In this document: in pieces, positions 38,725 to 48,535 of the stretch
Position numbering within the stretch: position 1 is the stretch's first letter
How the letters are laid out: every line of letters starts with the position of its first letter
From: Nitrospira sp.
Lineage (GTDB): Bacteria > Nitrospirota > Nitrospiria > Nitrospirales > Nitrospiraceae
Direction of reading: 5' to 3'
NCBI GenBank assembly: GCA_029194675.1
Contig: JARFXP010000003.1
Span: 1-64,000 of the forward strand
DNA length: 64,000 bases
Translations under genes and position numbers: made by a program
The notes under the pieces: generated by a model
The model's database searches: none
Told to the model about the DNA's origin: nothing
Seen by the model: the letters and a program-made list of their open reading frames with translations, nothing else

Positions 38725-39638
38725 TGCACTTCCAGGTCGAACGCAACGCGTCACAGGAGACGATTCGCAATTATCGATCCGATCTTCATCAACTGGCGAG
38801 GTTCCTTCAGCGGACCAAGAAGGACGGTGCGCCCAGTCGCGTCGAGGAGGTCACGAGAGACGATATTCGCGCCTATCTGCACAACTTGGATCAACAAGGC
38901 GAGAAAGCTTCATCCTTGGCAAGAAAACTGGCTTGCCTCCGAAGTTTTTTTGGTTTCCTCGTACGTGAAGAGGTCCTGCGAACGAATCCTACCGAGATCC
39001 TGCGAAGCCCCAAGCGACCAAAGCCACTCCCTCGCGTGTTGACAAAGGATGATGCGGCGGCACTCATGGAGTTTCCGACCGGGCAATCGCCCCTTTCCTT
39101 GCGCGATCGTGCCTTGCTGGAAACGTTGTACTCGACCGGGGCTCGGGTGAGTGAGGTCGTGGGGATCAATCTCAATGACCTGAACGAGGCGGACGGAATC
39201 GTGTGTTTGAGAGGGAAGGGCCGCAAGGAACGGATAGTGCCGATCGGAGATCTGGCGCTTCACGCAATCCGGCAGTATCGCAAGTCCTTGAAACCGCCGG
39301 CCCGAAGCGGTCATCTGTTGTCTCCGATGTTTTTGAATCATCGTGGGGGCCGGATCACCACGAGGAGCGTCGCTCGAATGGTCTCTCGATACTCCAGCCG
39401 CCTCGTTGGTGGAGCGGTCAGTCCTCACGCCTTGCGGCACTCGTATGCGACTCATCTGCTCGACGAAGGAGCGGATCTTCGGTCGATACAGGAAATGCTC
39501 GGCCATGCCTCGCTGAGCACGACTCAAAAATATACGCATCTGGCAATGGATCAACTCCTCGCGGCCTATGATCGAGCCCATCCTCGAGCACGGGCGGCAG
39601 CGAGCCCCTTGCCCGGAAAGGACCGGAAATCGTCATGA
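38697..39638 (+). CDS. xerC: Tyrosine recombinase XerC
   Basis: A 313-residue recombinase. The SAM-like N-terminal DNA-binding domain ([20 protein letters not shown]) is followed by the catalytic domain with Arg in [11 protein letters not shown], Lys in [35 protein letters not shown] (His and nucleophile Tyr). It resolves chromosome dimers together with XerD. Position between trmFO and hslV is a common arrangement of xerC in bacteria, which favours XerC over a phage integrase. It overlaps hslV by four bases (ATGA). Confidence 0.93.
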   Translation: MEDAIKAFLMHFQVERNASQETIRNYRSDLHQLARFLQRTKKDGAPSRVEEVTRDDIRAYLHNLDQQGEKASSLARKLACLRSFFGFLVREEVLRTNPTEILRSPKRPKPLPRVLTKDDAAALMEFPTGQSPLSLRDRALLETLYSTGARVSEVVGINLNDLNEADGIVCLRGKGRKERIVPIGDLALHAIRQYRKSLKPPARSGHLLSPMFLNHRGGRITTRSVARMVSRYSSRLVGGAVSPHALRHSYATHLLDEGADLRSIQEMLGHASLSTTQKYTHLAMDQLLAAYDRAHPRARAAASPLPGKDRKSS

Positions 39639-40171
39639 CCATTCGATCGACCACCATCCTTTGCGTCCGGCGCGACGGACGGGTCGCCATGGGCTGTGAC
39701 GGCCAAGTGACCGTTGGAACCACGGTGATGAAACACAACGCCAAGAAGCTGCGACGCTTGCATCACGACCAGGTGCTGGCCGGATTTGCCGGAGCCACCG
39801 CGGATGCCTTCACATTGTTCGAGAAATTCGAGAGCAAGTTGGAGGAGTATCGAGGCAACCTGACCAGGGCGGCGGTGGAGCTCGCGAAAGATTGGCGAAC
39901 CGACCGTGTGCTTCGACGGTTGGAGGCGTTGCTTGCCGTCGCCGGCCGTGAACAGTCGTTCATCATTTCAGGAACCGGCGATGTCGTCGAGCCGGAAGAC
40001 GGCATTTTGGCCATTGGGTCGGGCGGACCCTATGCCCTGGCGGCTGCGCGGGGACTCTTACGCCATTCCCAACTCGAGGCTCCGGTGATCGTCACCGAGT
40101 CCATGAACATCGCAGGGTCTATTGACATCTACACCAACCAGCAGATTATTGTTGAAGAACTCCAAGGATAA
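39635..40171 (+). CDS. hslV: ATP-dependent protease subunit HslV
   Basis: A 178-residue peptidase subunit of the HslUV protease. The core starts [21 protein letters not shown], and later blocks are HNAKKLRRL and [19 protein letters not shown]. The catalytic N-terminal Thr should be T6, exposed by removal of a five-residue propeptide (MTIRS), not simply by loss of Met as in E. coli. It is translationally coupled to xerC and followed three bases later by hslU. Confidence 0.96.
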   Translation: MTIRSTTILCVRRDGRVAMGCDGQVTVGTTVMKHNAKKLRRLHHDQVLAGFAGATADAFTLFEKFESKLEEYRGNLTRAAVELAKDWRTDRVLRRLEALLAVAGREQSFIISGTGDVVEPEDGILAIGSGGPYALAAARGLLRHSQLEAPVIVTESMNIAGSIDIYTNQQIIVEELQG

Positions 40172-40174
40172 CTC

Positions 40175-41578
40175 ATGATGATGAAGCCGCTCACAAGCGA
40201 TGCCGAACCACTGAATCTCAATAGTCTCACCCCGCGTCAGATCGTCGAGGAGCTGAATCGCTACGTCATCGGGCAAAAGGATGCCAAACGGATGGTCGCC
40301 ATCGCTCTTCGCAACCGGTGGCGCCGCCAGCAGGTGTCTCCCGACCTCCGCGACGAGGTGATGCCGAAGAACATCATCATGATCGGGCCGACCGGCGTGG
40401 GCAAAACGGAGATTGCCAGACGGCTCGCCAAACTGGCCGAAGCGCCCTTCATCAAGGTCGAAGCGTCGAAGTTCACCGAGGTCGGCTACGTCGGGCGTGA
40501 TGTGGAATCGATCATTCGCGACTTGACCGAGCTGGCCATCAATATGGTCAAGACGCAACGACTGGCATCCGTTCAGCAAAAGGCGGAACAACAGGGCGAG
40601 GAACGATTGCTCGATCTGCTCTTGCCGCCGCCCCCCCCTCGACCGGGCTTTATGGACAGCGCGAGCGAGCCGGCCGCTCAAGCCCCTCAGGATTCCCACG
40701 AAACGACCAGGTCGAAACTGCGCCTGCAGTTGCGGGAAGGGAAGCTGGATGAACGAACGGTGGAGTTGGAAGTCAAGGAAAGAGGCCTCCCCGTCGGCGT
40801 CATTTCCAACGTGGGTGGACTTGACGACCTCGAGAGCAATCTCCGAGACATGCTGGGCGGCATGTTCCAAGGCAAGAAAAAGAAACGACTCATGAAAGTG
40901 CCGGAGGCGCTCAAACATTTGACGCAGGAAGAAGCGCAGAAACTGATCGATATGGAAGATACCACGCGGGAAGCCATCACCAAGGTGGAACAGACCGGGA
41001 TTGTATTCCTCGATGAGATCGACAAGATCGCCGGCCGCGAGCGCACCATGGGACCCGATGTGTCGCGAGAAGGTGTCCAGCGCGACCTCCTCCCCGTCGT
41101 GGAAGGCTGTACGGTCACCACCAAGCATGGCCCGGTCGTGACGGATCACATCCTCTTCATCGCCGCCGGTGCCTTTCATGTGGCGAAGCCGTCCGATCTG
41201 ATTCCGGAACTCCAAGGGCGATTTCCGATCCGCGTCGAGCTCAGCGCGTTATCAAAGGACGATTTCGTCCGCATTCTCACGGAACCGAAAGGGGCGTTGG
41301 TCCGGCAGTATCAGGCCTTGCTGGCCACGGAAGGCCTCACCATCGAGTTCACGAAGGACGGTCTTGAAGAAATCGCCGAGGTCGCGGTGCAGGTGAATGA
41401 ACGGACCGAGAACATCGGGGCGCGCCGCCTGTTCACCATCATGGAGCGGTTACTTGAGGACATTTCCTTCGAGGGACCCGGCTGGCCCGACAAACGGATC
41501 AGCATCACCGCGGCCTATGTCCGGGACCGGTTGAAAGACATCGTCAAGGATCAGGATCTGAGTCGGTATATTTTATGA
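40175..41578 (+). CDS. hslU: ATPase subunit HslU of the HslUV protease
   Basis: A 467-residue AAA+ unfoldase: [22 protein letters not shown] at the start, Walker [10 protein letters not shown] (71-79), the pore-loop region [10 protein letters not shown], Walker [13 protein letters not shown], and the C-terminal tail DLSRYIL that docks into HslV. The intermediate (I) domain lies between, with a Pro-rich stretch ([10 protein letters not shown]). It works with HslV, encoded just before it. Confidence 0.97.
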   Translation: MMMKPLTSDAEPLNLNSLTPRQIVEELNRYVIGQKDAKRMVAIALRNRWRRQQVSPDLRDEVMPKNIIMIGPTGVGKTEIARRLAKLAEAPFIKVEASKFTEVGYVGRDVESIIRDLTELAINMVKTQRLASVQQKAEQQGEERLLDLLLPPPPPRPGFMDSASEPAAQAPQDSHETTRSKLRLQLREGKLDERTVELEVKERGLPVGVISNVGGLDDLESNLRDMLGGMFQGKKKKRLMKVPEALKHLTQEEAQKLIDMEDTTREAITKVEQTGIVFLDEIDKIAGRERTMGPDVSREGVQRDLLPVVEGCTVTTKHGPVVTDHILFIAAGAFHVAKPSDLIPELQGRFPIRVELSALSKDDFVRILTEPKGALVRQYQALLATEGLTIEFTKDGLEEIAEVAVQVNERTENIGARRLFTIMERLLEDISFEGPGWPDKRISITAAYVRDRLKDIVKDQDLSRYIL

Positions 41579-41608
41579 GAGTCGGGCCCTGATCGCCGCG
41601 AGTGACCC

Positions 41609-42505
41609 ATGAACAAACTCATCAAGAAGGCCAACGTCCTCATCGAAGCCCTGCCGTACATTCGCGCGTTTCGCGGAAAGACCGTGGTCGTCAAATACGG
41701 CGGCCATGCGATGACGGACTCGTCCCTCAAGGAACGGTTTGCCCAAGATGTCGTACTGCTGAAGTACGTGGGCATCAACCCGGTCATCATTCACGGCGGT
41801 GGACCTCAAATCGATAAGATGCTCGATCGACTCGGCATCGAGGCCAAGTTCCGGCACGGCGTCCGGATCACCGATGAGGCCACGATGGAAATCGTGGAAA
41901 TGGTCCTGGCGGGAAAAATCAACATGGAGATTACGGACCTCATCAACCGTCATGGTGGTAGCGCCGTCGGGTTGAGCGGCAAGGACGGCGGGTTGATTCT
42001 CAGCAAGCCGCTGACGGCCAAGGCCTGGGCGGAAAGTCTGGATCGCGATTTGGATAGGGAAGACGGCGAAGGCGACTTCGGACTGGTGGGCGACATTGAA
42101 AAGGTCGATCCTGGTTTGTTACGCAACCTCCAGGAGGATCACTATATCCCGGTGATCGCTCCGATCGGAACGGATCGCGAAGGGAATACCTACAACATCA
42201 ATGCCGATCTCGTCGGCGGAGCTGTGGCCGGGGCCCTGCGTGCGGAGAAGCTCCTCATGATGACCGATATCAAAGGCATTCGCGACGCCAACGGGCGTCA
42301 CCTATCCACCGTGTCGCGTAAAGATGTGCAGCGCATGATGAAGAAGGGGACTATCACGGAGGGGATGATCCCGAAAGTCCGTGCTTGTTTGGACGCATTG
42401 GCCGAAGGGGTCGGAAAAGCCCACATTATCGACGGGCGTATTCCCCACGCCATTCTGCTTGAAATCTTCACACACAAGGGCATTGGGACCGAGATCGTAA
42501 ACTAA
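41609..42505 (+). CDS. argB: N-acetylglutamate kinase
   Basis: A 298-residue amino acid kinase for the second step of arginine synthesis. Signatures: VVKYGGHAM near the N-terminus, VIIHGGGPQID, GLSGKDGGLI, and YNINADLVGGAVAGAL. Length suits the arginine-sensitive hexameric group with an N-terminal helix (MNKLIKKANVLIEALPYIR). It is the fifth gene of the trmFO operon, 30 bases after hslU. Confidence 0.96.
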   Translation: MNKLIKKANVLIEALPYIRAFRGKTVVVKYGGHAMTDSSLKERFAQDVVLLKYVGINPVIIHGGGPQIDKMLDRLGIEAKFRHGVRITDEATMEIVEMVLAGKINMEITDLINRHGGSAVGLSGKDGGLILSKPLTAKAWAESLDRDLDREDGEGDFGLVGDIEKVDPGLLRNLQEDHYIPVIAPIGTDREGNTYNINADLVGGAVAGALRAEKLLMMTDIKGIRDANGRHLSTVSRKDVQRMMKKGTITEGMIPKVRACLDALAEGVGKAHIIDGRIPHAILLEIFTHKGIGTEIVN

Positions 42506-42529
42506 TTTCTCGCCTCACGGACCAACCTC

Positions 42530-43396
42530 GTGCCCGCTGATCGCAACCGCCTCAAAGACGACCTGCATTACCTGGTGGGAGAGCGGCATCCCCTGTCCTC
42601 TCCAGTCCGCTTACAGCAGACAGAAGTCTATCTGTCCCGCCGGTTCTCGGAGGCCGGGCTCGCCGTCACCGCGCATGAATTCGAGGCATTGGGCAAGACC
42701 TATCGTAATGTGGTTGGCACGATGCTCCCGACATCCGCACAAGGTCAATCTGCACCAGCGCTGATCCTCGCCGCACACTTCGATACAGTTCAAGGGTCTC
42801 CCGGCGCCGATGATAATGCTAGTGCACTCGTGGTGCTCCTTCAGGTCGCTCGCCGGGTCCGAGCCATGAAATTGGCTAGAACGGTCCGTTTCATCGCCTT
42901 CAACTTGGAAGAAGAGAACTTGCTTGGCAGCTCCGCCTATACCGCGCTTTTGAGAAAGAATCGTGAAGCCATCCACGGAGCGATCGTACTGGAATGTGTC
43001 GGCTATGCGAGCCATCAAGAAGGCTCGCAGAAGATTCCTCCCGGTGTCCCAATCGCTGTTCCCACAATTGGAGATTTTCTTGCCGTGATCGGCAACGAGC
43101 GGTCGCAAGCCTTGACCGGCTCCGTCGCCCAGGCCATGAAATCGCATCTCCCGATAGTTCCACTGGTTGTGCCGGGTAACGGCGAAAAACTTCCCGACAC
43201 CAGACGCAGCGACCACACCTCGTTCTGGGAACAGGGATTTCCCGCTGTCATGCTCACCGACACCGCCAACTTCCGCAATCCCCACTACCATCGACCCACC
43301 GACACCCTCGACACGTTGAATCTGGACTTCATCGCCTCAGTAGCCGAAGGGGTCACAGCAGCCGTCATTGCCTTGGCCGGTCAACCGACTGCGTAG
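42530..43396 (+). CDS. M28-family zinc peptidase
   Basis: A 288-residue metallopeptidase starting with GTG. Zinc ligands are visible as His and Asp in LAAHFDTV and GADDNASALVVLL, Glu residues in FNLEEENLLGS, and a late His in NPHYHRPTDTLDTLN. It belongs to the M28 aminopeptidase group; the lack of a signal peptide suggests a cytoplasmic location. The likely substrate is a peptide or amino-acyl compound. It is the last gene of the operon, 24 bases after argB. A relic of a related gene lies 440 bases downstream. Confidence 0.88.
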   Translation: MPADRNRLKDDLHYLVGERHPLSSPVRLQQTEVYLSRRFSEAGLAVTAHEFEALGKTYRNVVGTMLPTSAQGQSAPALILAAHFDTVQGSPGADDNASALVVLLQVARRVRAMKLARTVRFIAFNLEEENLLGSSAYTALLRKNREAIHGAIVLECVGYASHQEGSQKIPPGVPIAVPTIGDFLAVIGNERSQALTGSVAQAMKSHLPIVPLVVPGNGEKLPDTRRSDHTSFWEQGFPAVMLTDTANFRNPHYHRPTDTLDTLNLDFIASVAEGVTAAVIALAGQPTA

Positions 43397-43447
43397 CTTT
43401 GGTTGACCGATTTGGGTAGACTCCCCGGCCATACTACGAGGAATGGA

Positions 43448-43708
43448 ATGAGACGACCATCTGTCATCAAGCCGTTCATTTACTCTCAGGAACTCGCCTA
43501 TCGCTTCAATGAAGATGAAGCCGTGTGGCGACGTTACATGCAAAAGCATGCTCTGCGCCGGTTGCGCGGTTCGTGGAGTCCATTTTCCGAGGAAGTTCTT
43601 GATCGCCTCGACTGGCTCGAAGCGCAACGAGAGTGCCGCGAGAGATGGTATGTTGGAAAGTCAATCGTGGAAACGGTCCAATCAAACCATTCGCAAACGC
43701 CTTCCTGA
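43448..43708 (+). CDS. Small hypothetical protein
   Basis: An 86-residue frame from ATG 43448 (MRRPSVIKPFIYSQELAYRF), with a Trp/Arg-rich middle. A second frame, 43650-43865 (starting MLESQSWKRS and including RKRLPEIDKTLLEQDTALVD), overlaps its end and also looks protein-like, so the two may be parts of one frameshifted gene. No family is recognised. They occupy the space between the intact M28 gene and the M28 relic. Confidence 0.35.
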   Translation: MRRPSVIKPFIYSQELAYRFNEDEAVWRRYMQKHALRRLRGSWSPFSEEVLDRLDWLEAQRECRERWYVGKSIVETVQSNHSQTPS

Positions 43709-43838
43709 GATTGACAAGACCTTGCTCGAGCAGGATACCGCCTTGGTCGACCTGTACGAGAAATTGCTCCCGCTCCTGCAACCACCTCTCGACACACCCA
43801 AGCGCCGGATCGGGTTTCAGTCGAAAGGAAAGCGTGAG

Positions 43839-43968
43839 GGCGACCGACACAGCCCACTTTCATGATCCTCATCATCATTAGCCCACCGATACCATTGACA
43901 CGTTGAACCTGGAACTCATAGCCGCCGTCTCCGATGCAGTCACGACCACAGCCAGCCTCGGGAAATGA
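43839..43968 (+). pseudogene. Relic of an M28 peptidase 3' end
   Basis: One frame reads TDTAHFHDPHHH, then TAG, then PTDTIDTLNLELIAAVSDAV, and stops at 43966-43968. This aligns with TDTANFRNPHYHRPTDTLDTLN and its continuation in the intact peptidase, with the TAG where the intact gene has Arg. The DNA has diverged clearly, so it is an old paralog and not a recent copy. Confidence 0.8.
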
Positions 43969-43988
43969 GCCAAAAACTCCTTTAGATA

Positions 43989-46900
43989 TCATTCGTCAAG
44001 AATGTCTCTACTCGACTCTCTCTCGGCATCCCGCTCGTATGTCTCAGCTAAGCCGCGGATTGTGTCAGCAACTCGCTGAAACCCATTGTCTGACAGTGCT
44101 TTGGCTTTTTGACGATAATCTTCCGCAATTTGCTTCTCTTCTTCTCCATGAGAGAAGCCGTAAACTCCCCGTTTGTTAAATAGGCCTGTTGTTAATGCTC
44201 GGCGCATTTCTGGTGCGTCTCTTGAGTCTAGAGCCGCCGCGATTGATCTGTGAATCCACAGACCTCCTGGGTCTTGTGGCGCATGCGCAAGCGCTTGCCC
44301 TAATTGAGACATGGCGACCCCAAAATGTCCTGACTCTCTGCAACGTTTCTTCACTTCGTCCAACCAGGTTCTAAATCGGTCACCATTGAAAGCCCCATCC
44401 AGTTGAGTACCCGGAAGGATGCGCCAACCGTGCAGCAATGAATATGCATTCCGGGCTATTTGTTTCTGGGCATCGCTGACTTCTGTTTTAGATTCTTCAG
44501 TCTCCTTATCTGAACGGAACACGACTGCAAGTACTTCGCAGAAGAATTCTGGCGATGTCGCCAGCTTTTGCTCGAGAACCTTTGCCTCACCGCCATGTAG
44601 CCGATTTAGTAACGGCAGATAGTGCCATTCAATGTTGAATAGATCATCGGAATCAGCAGGTGCGTTCTTTTGTAGCCATTTGATCACTTCCACCGTATGG
44701 TGCTGGTCGAGTTGTTTCTGTTGCTCTTCTGTACTTAGAGCGCCCAGCAGCGCCGATGAGGCGAGCGGCATTGGGATGGGCACTTTCTTGTGAGCTAGAA
44801 CGTAAAGGCAATTCACAGCGGTACCCGGTTGCCCGTTTGAGGTCAACTTCTCAGCAGCATACACGAGGCCGCCAGCCTCCATACCCCACGGAATAAACCG
44901 AACCCGCTTCCAGTATTTGTCGGCCTTGGTAGTAAGGATTCGCTCTACACGATTCCAAGTCTCCCGTTCAGAGGGAACTAGTAATAGGAATGCCAAGAGC
45001 TGACCCTCGTGCCAGCCCTTCGCCAGTTGCTGATCAACCCATACCCATTTCCGGGTAAAGACCCGTCGCCATACGAAACTCCCGAAAAAAAGACTTATCT
45101 CTCTATCACTCTTGTCGAGAAATTCCGGCAACAGAAAGGCGTCAATGCTTGGATCGTCTACCGCACCCAATGCTTCGCCGACCTTACGTGGTGATTCCAC
45201 GTCCTTTGCAAATCGTACGATCCCTTCCATGCCATTAGTCTTCAGGATTGCCGTAAGGACCTGTCGACGAATCCCATCCAATCTTCGCTGCTGTTCCTCG
45301 TAGCCGCCTGCTTCCTCGAAGAGCTCAAAGTCTCGTTCAGTGAACAGTCGTCGATTCGCTAGCTCAACTGATGCAGGGGCTAACATCGCAGTCACCTCTT
45401 CAATCTTAGCTAGCCTCTCAGCCGCCATAGCCCACTGAGCGTCCGAAAATCTCTGGTGTTTCAATGCGAGGTCCTTTAAGGCCTCCCAAAGGCGTACACG
45501 TTTCTCTTCGGCAAGGGCCGTAACAGGCGGTGACGCGAGGTGGGCCAATATCTGCGAATGTGCCGGTTCCGGTAGGTCTGCTAGACGGTCTACTAACTCG
45601 ACCAGCTTATTTAAATCGAGTGCAGCAACCCGCGTGCAGATTTCGGCATAAACTTGAACTTGTGCCCAATATTGCGGGACTGTAACTGTCTCCTTCCATC
45701 CGTTCGGGATAAATGATCGCCAAACTGGCTTGCGTGTGCCGGATGTACTGCCGTGGGAACTAGGCAGAAGACTGAGCAATAGTTTCCAAGCTACATCTGG
45801 GTGTTCCCGAAGCAGTGACTCCAACGCATGTTTTCGTGTCGTCAAATCAGCAAGAGTCTGCGAAATCCATGGAAGAAAGATATCCGTCAGAGAGTTGAGA
45901 GGTCGATTCGCCCACGTTCCGCCAGGATCTATGGACGCTAAATCTCCGAGCAAGAGAGTTGCCCGTCCCAAGTAATCAGGATGCCACGCCAGGGTCTCCA
46001 ATGCCCACAGGACGCCAGTAATGTAATTCCACCCTCCTATTCCGCCGGTGCCCTCCTGCCGAAACACCTCAATGAAGGGGCTCGTGGATGGATCGGCCAC
46101 TGCCGCTTCGACAGCGTCGAGAAATTCGTCGGGCGCAGCTTCTGCGAGTAGTGGCATCTCGTTATTAAGGCTTGCCCATGTCTCCCAATTCGCCTGGTAT
46201 AACAACTTCCGCACCAGAAGTTTTGCAGTTCCTTCAGCCTGGCCATGAGAAGTGCTAGTCAGAGCATTGCCTCTTGATCCTAGTAAGGCTAGCGATTCGG
46301 TTACCCCTTCTCGAATAGAGCGTGAGTGCAAGAGTGACTTTCCATGAATGGAGGCCGCATAGCGCTCACCCTTCGGCAGCTCGAATTGCGGATCCTTCTC
46401 CCCCAATATCTGAAGTGCCATCTTTTGAAAATTTCTTAGATCTTCATCGTTAATACGCGGACCGAGGGCGGCCCATGCCTCTCCGCGGGAGATCACCTTC
46501 CACGATTCATTTCGTTGGATAAGGGGAGTGTCCGCGCGCAATGTTTCAACTCGGGCCGCCTCGGCCCACTCCCCGTAGGATTTTCCCAGCACAATCTCCA
46601 TTGCTTCCCTGTCTGCGCCACGATCACCTTTCCATTTTCCAGTTAGAGATGCTTGAGCCAATATCCGTGCATTCTCCCAGGTAGCGTAAGGTGGCAACTC
46701 ACCCAGTCCGCGAAAAAAACGCTTCAATGCAGCCAGGCTCTGCGCCCCCACACTCGCCAATTCCGCAGCCCGCTCCATTGAAAAGCCACTGTCGAGGAGG
46801 GTCTTCTCAAGTAGGCTATGAGAGGGGCTCATTATCGGGACAAGCTTTTCGGCCCCGCGCGCCCATGCGCCGGAAACCGAAAAGATAATGCCGTGACCTC

Positions 46901-47795
46901 GGGCACGCGCCGCAACATGTAGCTGCTCATACGAATCTGCAAAATCCAGTCTCGGACTTGCTACAAGTGTGTGAGAAAACCGCAAATTGGAAAAGGTGTG
47001 CCAGGCGTCAGGGTCAGAAATGAATAAGCACTGGTTGCTAAATGCACGACGCGTGGTTTCGTCCAGTGACTCGAGAAATGCAGCGACAAAGTCCTCTGCG
47101 TCGTTTTCGCTCTCTATGGCGAGAATCAACTGCTGGATCTCGCGGCGGAATAGACGGTCTAGCTGCTGGCAGGCATTTTCTCTTCCCGCGAGGAAAACCT
47201 TAGGTGGCAAGGGAGGATCGCCCTGGCTCACCATCTGTGCAAGGTGTGCCCAATGCTCAGCTGGGGTTTGGAATCCGGTAAGGGCTTTTATAAGGCCAAT
47301 GCGTTGAAGCAGCCACTTTCCGATAGCTGGAAATTCACGAAGCCAATCGCAGAGCTGAACTCCATCAATTACTTTAATTTCCTTCCAACCATCCCCTTGC
47401 CGTGCCTGAATCCATGCTGATTGGGAAGGTTGGTCCCAATCCCTACTTCTGGGTGTTACAAAAACAAACGTTGCCTCCGCACGTACTGATTGAGGGGTTC
47501 CGTCAGTCCGTTTTTTGTAATCTTCCGTTGCTTTGCTCTGAGCATTCCCGCTACGACCGATCTCCACAAAACTCGTTTTTGGGGGAACGAACTGGCGAAA
47601 GCCAACCTCCGTTTGAACGAGGCCATCAAAGCCCGGCAATCCAATCGAATCGCCGTATGGAATTCTGCAATGAGTCAAGTCCGGCACGGACAAATTTACG
47701 AGCAGAGCGACTAGTTCCGGTATAACAGGCTCACTGTCCCGTCGATCGGCGAAGTCTTCTAGCTCGCTCGGCGTGACTACCTTCGTGTGTTCCAT
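43989..47795 (-). CDS. Large PD-(D/E)XK-type protein, defence candidate
   Basis: A 1268-residue protein. The N-terminal 100 residues show a restriction-nuclease-like pattern: GFDG with D57, FVEIG with E78, and the K88/K94 region SKATEDYKKRT, a form seen in nuclease domains of several phage-defence proteins. At about 205-310 a segment starts VFLAGRENACQQLDRLF and looks like a STAND/AAA-type domain, but the expected P-loop position reads AIESENDAEDF, so nucleotide binding is doubtful. The remaining 900 residues are mostly alpha-helical with many Trp and Leu. It is alone on its strand, between the M28 relic and the small-gene array. The layout recalls single-gene PD-(D/E)XK defence proteins such as Upx; no family is claimed. 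Confidence 0.75.
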   Translation of the reverse strand: MEHTKVVTPSELEDFADRRDSEPVIPELVALLVNLSVPDLTHCRIPYGDSIGLPGFDGLVQTEVGFRQFVPPKTSFVEIGRSGNAQSKATEDYKKRTDGTPQSVRAEATFVFVTPRSRDWDQPSQSAWIQARQGDGWKEIKVIDGVQLCDWLREFPAIGKWLLQRIGLIKALTGFQTPAEHWAHLAQMVSQGDPPLPPKVFLAGRENACQQLDRLFRREIQQLILAIESENDAEDFVAAFLESLDETTRRAFSNQCLFISDPDAWHTFSNLRFSHTLVASPRLDFADSYEQLHVAARARGHGIIFSVSGAWARGAEKLVPIMSPSHSLLEKTLLDSGFSMERAAELASVGAQSLAALKRFFRGLGELPPYATWENARILAQASLTGKWKGDRGADREAMEIVLGKSYGEWAEAARVETLRADTPLIQRNESWKVISRGEAWAALGPRINDEDLRNFQKMALQILGEKDPQFELPKGERYAASIHGKSLLHSRSIREGVTESLALLGSRGNALTSTSHGQAEGTAKLLVRKLLYQANWETWASLNNEMPLLAEAAPDEFLDAVEAAVADPSTSPFIEVFRQEGTGGIGGWNYITGVLWALETLAWHPDYLGRATLLLGDLASIDPGGTWANRPLNSLTDIFLPWISQTLADLTTRKHALESLLREHPDVAWKLLLSLLPSSHGSTSGTRKPVWRSFIPNGWKETVTVPQYWAQVQVYAEICTRVAALDLNKLVELVDRLADLPEPAHSQILAHLASPPVTALAEEKRVRLWEALKDLALKHQRFSDAQWAMAAERLAKIEEVTAMLAPASVELANRRLFTERDFELFEEAGGYEEQQRRLDGIRRQVLTAILKTNGMEGIVRFAKDVESPRKVGEALGAVDDPSIDAFLLPEFLDKSDREISLFFGSFVWRRVFTRKWVWVDQQLAKGWHEGQLLAFLLLVPSERETWNRVERILTTKADKYWKRVRFIPWGMEAGGLVYAAEKLTSNGQPGTAVNCLYVLAHKKVPIPMPLASSALLGALSTEEQQKQLDQHHTVEVIKWLQKNAPADSDDLFNIEWHYLPLLNRLHGGEAKVLEQKLATSPEFFCEVLAVVFRSDKETEESKTEVSDAQKQIARNAYSLLHGWRILPGTQLDGAFNGDRFRTWLDEVKKRCRESGHFGVAMSQLGQALAHAPQDPGGLWIHRSIAAALDSRDAPEMRRALTTGLFNKRGVYGFSHGEEEKQIAEDYRQKAKALSDNGFQRVADTIRGLAETYERDAERESSRDILDE

Positions 47796-48015
47796 GCCAG
47801 CCTCGCAGTTCGCGGGTAAAGGTTTGCCTGACTATCAAGCAGTTTACATTGGGGCTGCGGGATTCTTATCAAACCTTGTCGGCTTGTCAATGCTAGCCAC
47901 AGTAATGATTGGACGGAGAGCACATAAGATATCCGGTTTTCGCTGCGGACAAGAGTGGTTGACCTTTGACGATCCAGACCGGTGAATGTAAAAGAGGCCA
48001 TCTCCCGCTTCAACT

Positions 48016-48066
48016 GAATGTTTGTTCCAGTCCATGCTTCACCTCGCGTTCCGGGGCGACTTATGA
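48016..48066 (+). pseudogene. HsdS C-terminal tail, copy 1
   Basis: The frame reads ECLFQSMLHLAFRGDL and stops with TGA at 48064-48066. The LFxSxxHRAFxGEL form is the usual end of type I restriction specificity subunits (HsdS). The rest of hsdS is absent. The stop overlaps an ATG (48063) that would start the next small gene. Confidence 0.6.
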
Positions 48067-48175
48067 AGATCGTCCGTGTGTCGTGGTAAAGTACCTTTCA
48101 TCCGATGGGTTCGTGGTCACGGCATACCTGACCGACCAACTCAAAACGGGAGAGACGATATGGCCGAAAAAGTAA
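48062..48175 (+). pseudogene. Remnant of a small toxin-like gene
   Basis: The frame reads YEDRPCVVVKYLSSDGFVVT, then AYLTDQLKTGETIWPKK and a stop at 48173-48175. It resembles the C-terminal half of small RelE/DUF4258-like proteins encoded before DUF2283 genes. Its beginning is missing or shifted: the ATG at 48063, overlapping the HsdS-tail stop, is out of frame. The end overlaps the DUF2283 start by 16 bases. Confidence 0.45.
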
Positions 48176-48372
48176 AAGTCTGGTTTGATCCAGACGCAGA
48201 CTATCTTGAGGTCCAGTTCCGCGAGGCACCGGGGTTCATGCGCCCGACCACCCACGATGCTGTGATGGAACGTGTGGACGATCAGGGGCATGTTCTAGGA
48301 TTCAGCGTGCTTGGTGTCAGCCGCTTTCGGAAAGACCGCCCACTCGAAGCTGAACTTGTGGCTGGAGATTGA
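48160..48372 (+). CDS. DUF2283 protein, copy 1
   Basis: A 70-residue protein with the DUF2283 pattern VKVWFDPDADYLEVQF and a hydrophobic VLGFSVLGVS segment. DUF2283 proteins commonly follow small toxin-like genes and probably act as antitoxins or partners. Its own partner upstream is a remnant. A second DUF2283 gene lies at 48768-48992. Confidence 0.8.
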   Translation: MAEKVKVWFDPDADYLEVQFREAPGFMRPTTHDAVMERVDDQGHVLGFSVLGVSRFRKDRPLEAELVAGD

Positions 48373-48433
48373 TTGGGCGTATCTTCGTGACTTCATCCTT
48401 CCTTCTTCATCACCACGTCACCGCCGCCAGAGT

Positions 48434-48535
48434 CCCGAGATTCGGTCGATGGAATCCCAGCAAACCGCCTCCCGCCGCCAGCAGGATGACTTGTTCCACT
48501 CGATGCTCCACCGCGCATTCCAGAGAGAACTGTGA
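48434..48535 (+). pseudogene. HsdS C-terminal tail, copy 2
   Basis: The frame reads EIRSMESQQTASRRQQDDLF and continues HSMLHRAFQREL to TGA 48533-48535. It is the C-terminal coiled end of an HsdS subunit without the rest. The stop overlaps the GTG of the next gene (GTGA), so the tail might provide translational coupling. Confidence 0.7.

Noticed and set aside
40058-41215. Long open frame (385 codons) on the minus strand
   Set aside because: It is antisense to hslV/hslU, whose motifs are unmistakable; the minus frame has low-information His/Arg-rich sequence.
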